Position numbers and translations under genes: made by a program. The notes below the pieces were generated by a model. That model ran no database searches. It saw nothing but the letters and a program-made list of their open reading frames with translations, and was not told where the DNA came from. A stretch of DNA of 64,000 nt from CAVVJA01 sp963809815 (GTDB lineage Bacteria; Actinomycetota; Actinomycetes; Mycobacteriales; Jatrophihabitantaceae): contig CAWELM010000025.1 in the NCBI GenBank assembly GCA_963809815.1, forward strand, positions 248,001 to 312,000, read 5' to 3'. Below are positions 53,915-61,181 of the stretch, one piece after another. How positions within the stretch are numbered: the first letter of the stretch is position 1; every line of letters begins with the position of its first letter.

Positions 53915-54137
53915 TCTGCTGAGCAGCAGACGGTCCGATCGGCCGCACGCTCCGCCGCGGACGGGCCGAGCTTCCCGCGCCGGGCCGCCGCATGAAGCGC
54001 CTGCACGACGACGCGAGTCTCTGAGGAGCCTGCTCCAAGGGGCGGCTATTTCGCATGGCTCGCGCCGGACCCCGTAGCCGAGCCACGTGGATCCGACGCG
54101 AGACCTACGCTCAGTTGCTCGCAACCAGAGACTGGAC

Positions 54138-54503
54138 TCAGCTCGGTTCCGGTGCGCTCTCGTCGGTCTGCCATAGCCCGAACTCATTGCCGTGCGGGTC
54201 GGTACAGGTCACGAACCAGCCCATCTTGGGAACCGGCATCGCTTCGGTCGCCTTCCCGCCGAGCTCGTTGACTCTTGCTGCCCCATCGTTGATGTCGTCC
54301 ACGCTGAAGTACACGCGGGGCCCGCGCTTGCCCGGCTCCATGTTGGTGATCGCACCGCCCTGGTCTTCACTCAGCCGCGCCATGAGGTACTCGGACGGTC
54401 CCGGGTAGGAGGTGAACTCCCAGCCGAAGAGCGAGCCCCAGAATTGGCGCGCGGTGGCGGTGTCATCGGCGGGGATTTCGATGTGCACGATCTCGCCGGC
54501 CAT
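54138..54503 (-). CDS. VOC (glyoxalase/bleomycin-resistance fold) protein
   Basis: 121 residues in two beta-alpha-beta-beta-beta units: IVHIEIPADDTATARQFWGSLFGWEF and RVYFSVDDINDGAARVNELGGK, ending WFVTCTDPHGNEFGLWQ. The candidate metal ligands are His7 and Glu9 in VHIEI and the Glu of GNEFGLW. An AAGGAGA site precedes the ATG. Substrate unknown; members include glyoxalases, dioxygenases and binding proteins. It is convergent with the PPOX-like gene (224 bases apart) and divergent from the phosphodiesterase gene. Confidence 0.87.
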   Translation of the reverse strand: MAGEIVHIEIPADDTATARQFWGSLFGWEFTSYPGPSEYLMARLSEDQGGAITNMEPGKRGPRVYFSVDDINDGAARVNELGGKATEAMPVPKMGWFVTCTDPHGNEFGLWQTDESAPEPS

Positions 54504-54731
54504 CTCTCCTTCTCCTTCGTTAGCGGCGCCGGCCCTGCGCCGACGTCCGGGCTGACGCTAGCTCGCCCGTCCGACACTGCACCCGGAAGGGATGCATCCG
54601 ATCGCTGGTCCCCGGTCCCCGCGACAGAGCTGCGGTCCGCTCGAGACAGGCGAGAGGGGCGTCGCTCCGTCCACGGACGCAGCCGCAGCGACGTCGCCGT
54701 CTCACTGAGCTCTAGAGTCGGGCAGGTGACC

Positions 54732-55874
54732 ATGGCGTCGTCAGCCACCGGCGCGGTCCGCTACGGGGAATCCTCCCTGGCCGACGTGCTGCCGTCCGCG
54801 CTGGCCGCGTTGGGTGTTGCCGGCGAGCCCAATGTACTGGCCATCGAACCGGCCGAATGCGTTGTCGTCCTGCTCGTCGACGGCCTCGGCTGGCAGCTGC
54901 TGCGTGCACACAGCGACGAGGCGCCGTTCCTATCGAGCCTCGCCGCTCGGCCGCTCACGGCCGGATTTCCGACGACGACGGCCGCGAGCCTCACCTCGCT
55001 CGGCACGGGTGTGCCGCCGGGTAGGCACGGCATTACTGGCTACACCACCCGTGCGAACGGTCTCACCGAGCCGGTCAACTGGCTGACCTGGCGGGGGGCG
55101 TATTCCGGTCGGGATCTCACCGAGGAGCAGCCACCCGAGCGCATCCAGCCGGAAGACACAGCGTTCGAGCGGGCCGCCCGGGCCGGGGTCAGCGCGACCG
55201 TGGTGTCCTCGCCCATGTTCCGCGACAGCGGGCTGACCCGAGCGGCGCTTCGAGGCGGGGACTACCTCGCTTCGTTCACCGCCGCGGACACCGCGACGCT
55301 GGTCGGCGACACGGCCCGTCACCGACGCGGCCTCGTCTATTGCTACAGCTCGGAACTCGACCTGATCGGGCATGTCCGCGGCACGCGATCCGACGCCTGG
55401 CCGGCGCAGCTGGAGCTGATCGATCGAGGAGTGCGGATGCTCTCGGATCGATTGCCGCCCCGTGCCCGTCTGCTCGTCACCGGCGATCACGGCATGCTCG
55501 ACGTCCCGGAAGAAGCAAAGATCGACTATGACAGCGAGCCGCTTCTCAAGGAGGGAGTCGACCTCCTGGCTGGCGAACCCCGGGCACGTTACCTACACGT
55601 TGCGCAAGGCGAACTCGACGCCGTGCGCGCGCGCTGGACCGAGGCGATCGGGAATCGGATCGAGCTAATTACCCGCGACGAGGCAATCACTCGGGGCTGG
55701 TTCGGCCCCGTTGTCAGCGAGCAAGCGCGTGGGCGGATCGGCGACCTGATCGCGCTCGCCGTCTCTGACAGCGCGGTGGTTCGCCGCAAAGCCGAATCTC
55801 GAACGTCCACGCTCGTCGGCCACCACGGCGCGATGACCGACGCCGAGTTGCTCGTCCCGCTGCTGTCGAACTGA
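54732..55874 (+). CDS. Alkaline-phosphatase-superfamily phosphodiesterase/pyrophosphatase
   Basis: 380 residues from the ATG at 54732; a GTG two codons earlier fits equally. Metal and nucleophile motifs of the nucleotide pyrophosphatase group are seen: VVVLLVDGLGW (Asp), FPTTTAASLTSLGTG (Thr nucleophile), PGRHGITGY, YCYSSELDLIGHVRG (Asp and His), LVTGDHGMLDVP and VGHHGAMTDAELLVPLL. No signal peptide, so it is cytoplasmic. It probably cleaves phosphodiester or pyrophosphate bonds; the substrate is unknown. It lies 112 bases upstream of the semialdehyde dehydrogenase on the same strand. Confidence 0.87.
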   Translation: MASSATGAVRYGESSLADVLPSALAALGVAGEPNVLAIEPAECVVVLLVDGLGWQLLRAHSDEAPFLSSLAARPLTAGFPTTTAASLTSLGTGVPPGRHGITGYTTRANGLTEPVNWLTWRGAYSGRDLTEEQPPERIQPEDTAFERAARAGVSATVVSSPMFRDSGLTRAALRGGDYLASFTAADTATLVGDTARHRRGLVYCYSSELDLIGHVRGTRSDAWPAQLELIDRGVRMLSDRLPPRARLLVTGDHGMLDVPEEAKIDYDSEPLLKEGVDLLAGEPRARYLHVAQGELDAVRARWTEAIGNRIELITRDEAITRGWFGPVVSEQARGRIGDLIALAVSDSAVVRRKAESRTSTLVGHHGAMTDAELLVPLLSN

Positions 55875-55986
55875 CACCGATCGCCAGACCTGCGCCGTTA
55901 CGACACCGCCTCATAGAGTGGACCTGTCGACGAGATGACGCCGACGCACAGGCAACCAGCGCCCATCTCCACGGAAGGCTGTAGCC

Positions 55987-57504
55987 ATGACCACGCAGAC
56001 CACAAATAGCGCTACGCAGCAGACCGCCAGTGGAGTCGACTCCACCGACAACGGGCTCGACAGCCGGATCGACGGTGTACCGACCGAGCTGATCGTCGGC
56101 GGGCAACGGCGACCTGCGTCCGACCGTGGCACCTTCCCCGTCCTCGATCCTGCGACGGGCAAGACACTGGCCGACGTCGCGAACGGTACCGAGGTCGACG
56201 CTCGTGCCTGCGTCGATGCCGCGGAAGCCGCCGCTGCGGACTGGGCCGCGACGCCACCTCGCCAGCGCGGCGAGATTCTGCGGGCCGCCTTCCAGTTGAT
56301 GGTGGACCGGGCTGATCAGCTCGCCGCGCTCATTGTCGCCGAGAACGGCAAGGCCCGGGCCGACGCGCGGGGTGAGATCTTGTACTCGGCCGAGTTCTTC
56401 CGGTGGTACAGCGAAGAGGCCGTACGAATCGACGGGCAGCTGCGCACGGCACCCGCCGGCACCAACCGGATCCTCGTCATCCACCAACCAGTCGGCATCT
56501 CCGTTCTGGTCACTCCATGGAACTTCCCGGCGGCCATGGCTTCCCGGAAGATCGGGCCGGCGCTCGCGGCCGGGTGCACCGTGATCCTCAAGCCGGCCAG
56601 CGAAACGCCCCTTACAGCGCTGGCTCTCGCGGCAATTCTCGAGGAGGCCGGCGCGCCGGCCGGTGTGGTCAATGTGCTCCCGTCACGCCGGTCGGGCCCC
56701 GTCGTGTCGGCGATGCTAGCCGACCCCCGCGTGCGGAAACTGTCGTTCACCGGATCCACCGAGGTGGGCCGGACGCTACTCGCGGAAGCCGCCGAACACG
56801 TTGTCAACTGCTCGATGGAACTAGGGGGAAACGCGCCGTTTGTCGTCTTCGCGGACGCTGATCTCGACGCCGCAATTGCCGGCGCCATGATCGCCAAGAT
56901 GCGCAACGGCGGCGAGGCGTGCACGGCAGCCAACCGCTTCTACGTCCAAGCGCCGATCGCCGAGGAGTTCACGAAGCGGCTCACCGCGGCAATGAGCGCG
57001 CTGAAGGTTGGTCCCGGATCCGATGCGGATGTCGCGGTGGGCCCGCTGATCAACGACTCCGCTCGCCGCAAGGTCGCCGAGTTGGTCGACTATGCCGTCG
57101 AGCAAGGGGCGACCCTCCGCAGCGGCGGGACCGTGCCGGACGGCGAGGGCTACTTCTACCCGCCAACCGTCCTGTCAGACGTGCCGTCAAATGCTGCCAT
57201 CCTGCAGACCGAGATATTCGGACCGGTTGCACCGGTCGTGACGTTTACTACCGAGGACGAGGCGATCGAGCTCGCCAACAGCACCGAGTACGGCCTTGTT
57301 TCCTACGTCTATACGACGGATCTCGCCCGTGGCCTTCGAGTTAGCGAGCGAATCGAGGCCGGCATGGTTGGCCTCAATCGGGGGCTGGTCTCCGACCCGG
57401 CCGCGCCGTTCGGGGGCGTGAAAGAGAGCGGTCTGGGCCGCGAAGGTGGCACCGAAGGGCTGCTCGCCTTCACCGAAAGCAAGTACGTCGCCGTGGACTG
57501 GTAG
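55987..57504 (+). CDS. gabD: NAD(P)-dependent aldehyde dehydrogenase, succinate-semialdehyde dehydrogenase type
   Basis: 505 residues. The catalytic Glu is in MELGGNAPFVVF and the catalytic Cys in NGGEACTAANRFYV. The cofactor region shows VTPWNFPAAMASRKIGPALAAG and FTGSTEVGRTLL; EIFGPVAPV and PFGGVKESGLGREGG close it. This pattern is the SSADH group, which oxidises succinate semialdehyde to succinate, but related aldehydes cannot be excluded. The first 30 residues are polar and non-conserved. A GGAAGG site lies upstream of the ATG. No GABA aminotransferase is nearby. Confidence 0.9.
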   Translation: MTTQTTNSATQQTASGVDSTDNGLDSRIDGVPTELIVGGQRRPASDRGTFPVLDPATGKTLADVANGTEVDARACVDAAEAAAADWAATPPRQRGEILRAAFQLMVDRADQLAALIVAENGKARADARGEILYSAEFFRWYSEEAVRIDGQLRTAPAGTNRILVIHQPVGISVLVTPWNFPAAMASRKIGPALAAGCTVILKPASETPLTALALAAILEEAGAPAGVVNVLPSRRSGPVVSAMLADPRVRKLSFTGSTEVGRTLLAEAAEHVVNCSMELGGNAPFVVFADADLDAAIAGAMIAKMRNGGEACTAANRFYVQAPIAEEFTKRLTAAMSALKVGPGSDADVAVGPLINDSARRKVAELVDYAVEQGATLRSGGTVPDGEGYFYPPTVLSDVPSNAAILQTEIFGPVAPVVTFTTEDEAIELANSTEYGLVSYVYTTDLARGLRVSERIEAGMVGLNRGLVSDPAAPFGGVKESGLGREGGTEGLLAFTESKYVAVDW

Positions 57505-57533
57505 GCCTCCCGACGGAGGGCGGTCCGGGCCAA

Positions 57534-58121
57534 ATGGCCGAGATCGTCGGCTACCGATTTGAGCCCATCACCATCGACGGCGGCGAGCAGGCGCGCGATG
57601 TCATGCTTGGCCTCCGGCGGTCCGAGGTCACGGCTTCTGGTCGTGCTCGCGACAACCAGCGCCGTGCTCGCAGCATTATCGACGCGGCCGCGACCGCGGC
57701 GCCTGATCTGAACGCGGACGAACTGGACGAGACGGCACGGGTCCGGGAGCCGCTCCACAAATGTGCTCGGGTAGCAGCCGAGACCGTGAGTCGGATACCG
57801 ATCGGAGGACACCGCCCTCGTCCGACTGCTCACCCGCCTGGCCGATGCCATCCGGCAACCTCGATGACCACTCTGGAAGAAACAATTCCCTTGGAATCCT
57901 TGGAGATTCAGATGACTGAGCTACTCGAGCGGCCACTGCCGGCGAACCCGCCGATGCGGATTGCACGCAGCCTGCGCCATACCCTCCCGCGAAGTGCCAG
58001 GCCGATCAGCCCCGGCAACCGACGGCCCGCCTCGTCGATAACCGATCCGAACCTGACCACCGAGCAGTACAACGAGATGCTGGCCAATGTCGTCCGCACC
58101 GTTCAGCCGGTCGGGATGTAG
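57534..58121 (+). CDS. Hypothetical open frame in a 681-base gap
   Basis: 195 residues, not recognised. The gap between gabD and larC (57505-58185) holds only this frame. Its first 80 codons show the strong G/C third-position bias of real genes here (GEQARDVMLGLRRSEV, DAAATAAPDLNADELDETARV). The middle is Pro/Arg/His-rich and unlike a protein. A second possible start at 57864 (MTTLEETIPLESLEIQ) opens an 85-residue frame ending TTEQYNEMLANVVRTVQPVGM. This may be one gene, a fragment joined to a small gene, or noncoding sequence. No ribosome-binding site stands out. Confidence 0.35.
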   Translation: MAEIVGYRFEPITIDGGEQARDVMLGLRRSEVTASGRARDNQRRARSIIDAAATAAPDLNADELDETARVREPLHKCARVAAETVSRIPIGGHRPRPTAHPPGRCHPATSMTTLEETIPLESLEIQMTELLERPLPANPPMRIARSLRHTLPRSARPISPGNRRPASSITDPNLTTEQYNEMLANVVRTVQPVGM

Positions 58122-58185
58122 TTAGCCGGCGCGCGTAGGAGCCGACCAGCAGTTCGTCGAGGCCGCACCGTCTACGGTAGGTCGA

Positions 58186-59409
58186 GTGACACCGCCGGAC
58201 GTGGGCCTACACGCCTGGATCGATGCCACCGCGGGTTTGGCGGGTGACATGCTGCTTGCCGCGTTGATCGATGCCGGTGCGCCGCTCGAGACGGTGTCGA
58301 ATGCGGTGAGTACCGTGACGGCCGACTCCGTCGATCTTGTCGCCACCGTCGTATCCCGCGCCGGCCTGCGCGCGACCAAGATCGACGTCGTGTCAGTAGC
58401 CCAGGACCAGCCTGATCGCAGCTGGGCCGATATTCGGACGCTGCTCGCTCAGGCGGACCTGCCTGACCTGATCCGCGAGCGAGCTCAGCGGGTGTTCCTG
58501 CGGCTTGCCGAGGCCGAAGGTCGAGTGCACGGGATACCGGCAAGCGAGGTCCACTTCCACGAAGTCGGGAGTTGGGATTCGATCGCTGACGTTGTCGGAG
58601 TTTGCGCGGCGCTTGACGTCCTCAACGTGACGTCGATGTCGTGCAGCGCTATTGCCCTGGGCGCCGGGCGGGTCACGAGCGGGCATGGTGCTCTGCCGGT
58701 GCCGGTGCCGGCGGTGCTGGAGCTGGCGTCTGGTTGGCGGGTGCTCTCCGGTGGCGACGGCGAGTTGGCGACGCCGACGGGGGTTGCGCTCGTCACCGCC
58801 ATGTCGAACGAGTCATCCGACCTGCCGCCGATGACGGTGCACGCCGTCGGCATGGGGGCCGGCAGCCGGGATGTTCGCGACCGACCGAATGTCGTTCGAG
58901 TCGTGCTCGGCGAGCGCCAGGATCTGAGCTCGGACGCCGCTGTCGAGTCGATCTTGTCGGTCCTGGAGAGCAATGTCGATGACCTGGATCCGCGGATCTG
59001 GCCGAGCGTGCTCGCCACGCTTCTCGGCGCCGGTGCGGCGGATGCATGGCTGGTGCCGATCGTGATGAAGAAGGGCCGACCGGCTCACACGCTCGCAGTC
59101 TTGACCTCCCCTGATACGCGGGACGCGTTGCGGCGTCTGATGTTCGAACTCACCAGCACGACCGGCGTCCGCGAGGTCACAGTCCATCGGACTGCTCTTG
59201 CTCGGACCTCGGTGCCAGTGGCGGTGATGGACGGCCAGGTTCGCATCAAAGTCGCATATCTCGGCGGCGAGATCATCCACGCGACGCCGGAATTTGACGA
59301 TGCGGCAGCGATCGCGGCCGCGCACGCCCTTCCCGTTCGACGGGTGCTCGAGGAGGCCATCGCTGCTGCCGCGCGGGCGGGTCTCATGGCCGGCCCACTA
59401 ACGCTCTAG
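58186..59409 (+). CDS. larC: LarC, nickel insertion protein for the nickel-pincer nucleotide
   Basis: 407 residues from a GTG at 58186. LarC is a CTP-dependent cyclometallase that inserts Ni into the pyridinium-dithiocarboxylate nucleotide. Family motifs include HAWIDATAGLAGDMLLAALIDAG, HFHEVGSWDSIADVVG, GRVTSGHGALPVPVPA, GDGELATPTGVALV, and in the C-terminal half ESNVDDLDPRIW and IVMKKGRPAHTL. The protein is continuous, unlike in Lactobacillus plantarum, where it is made by programmed frameshifting between larC1 and larC2. It converges on larB, with 18 bases between the coding ends. Confidence 0.93.
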   Translation: MTPPDVGLHAWIDATAGLAGDMLLAALIDAGAPLETVSNAVSTVTADSVDLVATVVSRAGLRATKIDVVSVAQDQPDRSWADIRTLLAQADLPDLIRERAQRVFLRLAEAEGRVHGIPASEVHFHEVGSWDSIADVVGVCAALDVLNVTSMSCSAIALGAGRVTSGHGALPVPVPAVLELASGWRVLSGGDGELATPTGVALVTAMSNESSDLPPMTVHAVGMGAGSRDVRDRPNVVRVVLGERQDLSSDAAVESILSVLESNVDDLDPRIWPSVLATLLGAGAADAWLVPIVMKKGRPAHTLAVLTSPDTRDALRRLMFELTSTTGVREVTVHRTALARTSVPVAVMDGQVRIKVAYLGGEIIHATPEFDDAAAIAAAHALPVRRVLEEAIAAAARAGLMAGPLTL

Positions 59410-59431
59410 TGTCCCGCTAGCGAGACACTAG
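59406..59431. terminator. Palindrome between convergent larC and larB containing both stop codons
   Basis: CTAGTGTC and GACACTAG flank a ten-base centre that itself contains the palindrome GCTAGC. The TAG stop of larC (59407-59409) lies in the left arm and the stop of larB (59428-59430) in the right arm. Likely a two-way terminator. Confidence 0.55.
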
Positions 59432-60108
59432 GTTGGCGCCGCGATCTGCGCGGCAAGGTGGCCGGCGCCGTACCCATTGTCGATGTTGACAACCGCAACG
59501 CCGGGGGCACAGGAGTTGAGCATCGTCAGCAACGGCGCTATGCCCTCGAATGCGGCGCCGTACCCGACCGACGTCGGTACGGCGATCACCGGCGCGGAGA
59601 CGAGCCCGGCAACCAGCCCGGGCAATGCACCGTCCATTCCGGCGACAACGACGATGACGCGGGCGGACCGGAGCTGGTCGAGCCGGCGCAGGATGCGCTG
59701 CAACCCGGCGATACCGACATCGACAATCAGGTCAGCCGCGCGGCCGAGGTAGCTCGCGGTCAGTTGGGCCTCTCGGGCAACTCCCAGGTCTGACGTGCCG
59801 GCGGCAATGACCAGGACGCGTCCGCCGCAAGTGGGCGGTGGCTGCGGCGGCCAGGCAATCATCTGCGCGACGTCTTCATGACGGGCGTCGGGAAGTTCGA
59901 GCAGGATCGCCTTGGCGTGCGCCGCGCTCGCCCGGGTGAACAGTGTCGTAGTGCCGGCCGCCCGGATGGCCCGGGCAATGGCGCTGACCTGCTCCGGGGT
60001 CTTTCCTTGGCAGAACACGGCCTCTGGGTAGCCGCGTCGCCGCGCCCGGTCGTGATCGAGTTCGAGATAGGCGGTCAACGCCTCGTCCGGCTCCCAGTGC
60101 TCAGTCAC
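59428..60108 (-). CDS. larB: LarB, pyridinium-3,5-biscarboxylate mononucleotide synthase
   Basis: 226 residues. LarB carboxylates and hydrolyses nicotinic acid adenine dinucleotide to the bis-carboxylate mononucleotide, the first step of the nickel-pincer cofactor. The C-terminal part is PurE-like: VLVIAAGTSDLGVAREAQLTASYLG, VVVAGMDGALPGLVAGL, APVIAVPTSVGYGAAFEG and VVNIDNGYGAGHLA. The N-terminus has the family region GYPEAVFCQGKTPEQV. Its ATG overlaps the larE stop (ATGA), so the two are coupled. Confidence 0.93.
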   Translation of the reverse strand: MTEHWEPDEALTAYLELDHDRARRRGYPEAVFCQGKTPEQVSAIARAIRAAGTTTLFTRASAAHAKAILLELPDARHEDVAQMIAWPPQPPPTCGGRVLVIAAGTSDLGVAREAQLTASYLGRAADLIVDVGIAGLQRILRRLDQLRSARVIVVVAGMDGALPGLVAGLVSAPVIAVPTSVGYGAAFEGIAPLLTMLNSCAPGVAVVNIDNGYGAGHLAAQIAAPT

Positions 60109-60959
60109 GGTTGCCTAGCCAGCGCCGACAACGTGAATACGCCAGACTGGATGCCCAGTATGTCGATTGCGACGAACTGAAAGCCGGCCGCCACAACTGC
60201 GGCATGCAGCTGCTGCCGCGTCCCCGGAGCTACGGCCCGGGGCAGATCGTGAGCGGGCAGCTCGATGCGGGCCACCTCGCCGTGATGGCGCACTCTCGAG
60301 TCGAGAAAACCTAGGCTCCGTAGCGCTCGCTCCGCCGTTTCGACCTGAGCAAGCTTCGCCGCGGTGACCTCCTGGAAATGTGGAATCCGGGAAGCCAGGC
60401 ACGGCGCCGCCGGCCTGTCGGCGCTAGGCAGTCGCAACGCCCGAGCTATTGCCCGCACTGTCGCCTTGTCCAGTCCCGCGTCCGCGAGTGGCCGCAGCAC
60501 CTTGTGATTGACAGCCGCGCGAGAACCAGGCCGATCCGGCCGCCGCCCATCGTCAGCGTTCTCGCCGTAGGCCACGGCAGCCAGCCCATATACCGGAGCC
60601 ACGTCCTGCTCGATGCGACTGAACAGCTCGGTTTTGCAGTGGAAGCAACGATCCGGTCCATTGACGCGATATGCCTCGGCCTCCCCTTCCCGGGTTTGCA
60701 CCTCGACCAGGCGCACACCGATATACGCGGCTACCTTGTGTGCCGCCCGCCGATCATCCGTTCCCAGGCTGGGCGAGACCCCGAGAATGGCGACGACCTG
60801 ATCTGGACCGAGCGTTCGCACTGCCAACGCGAGCAGCACTGAGGAGTCGACGCCGCCGGAGAATGCCACGCCTAGCGGTGCTGCCGTGAGTAGCGCGCTG
60901 ACTCTCCCGACGGACTCGGCCAGATCGGCCGGAATAGGGCTATCGATGATGCTTGTCAT
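60105..60959 (-). CDS. larE: LarE, ATP-dependent sulfur transferase for the nickel-pincer cofactor
   Basis: 284 residues. The start at 60959 follows GAGGTGA; the longer frame upstream lacks homology. The ATP-pyrophosphatase loop is VAFSGGVDSSVLLAL. Cysteines occur in DRCFHCKTELF and in PAAPCLASRIPH. The last corresponds in position to the sacrificial Cys of L. plantarum LarE. With three cysteines, this protein could instead hold an iron-sulfur cluster, as reported for some LarE proteins (inference). It converts the two carboxylates of the LarB product to thiocarboxylates. larE-larB form an operon opposite larC. No larA is in the window. Confidence 0.92.
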   Translation of the reverse strand: MTSIIDSPIPADLAESVGRVSALLTAAPLGVAFSGGVDSSVLLALAVRTLGPDQVVAILGVSPSLGTDDRRAAHKVAAYIGVRLVEVQTREGEAEAYRVNGPDRCFHCKTELFSRIEQDVAPVYGLAAVAYGENADDGRRPDRPGSRAAVNHKVLRPLADAGLDKATVRAIARALRLPSADRPAAPCLASRIPHFQEVTAAKLAQVETAERALRSLGFLDSRVRHHGEVARIELPAHDLPRAVAPGTRQQLHAAVVAAGFQFVAIDILGIQSGVFTLSALARQP

Positions 60960-61181
60960 ATCAGTCACCTCGGCTGCTTGTGGCCCCAACGACCATTCTT
61001 TGCAGTTGGCGCCGTTTGCGTCCACCCAACCGCTGACCTCTAGACCGTCTGTCCCATGCGACGGGCCGCCGCACTGTCACGGTTGCGGCATGATGAGTCA
61101 AAGGGCGGGATGACCCGCGGCCTGACGATGGCGGCAACGTCGTGTAGTGGTGCGACCGCCCCGAACGACGGAGGAGGCGCC

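Noticed and set aside
53915..53930. TCTGCTG/CAGCAGA inverted repeat after the PPOX-like gene
   Set aside because: The loop would be only two bases and the stem short; too weak to call a terminator.
57309..57851. 180-codon minus-strand frame overlapping the end of gabD
   Set aside because: It overlaps conserved gabD sequence (catalytic-domain end) and has no recognisable domain.
58186..59409. Programmed frameshift in larC as in Lactobacillus
   Set aside because: The gene is a single continuous frame here.
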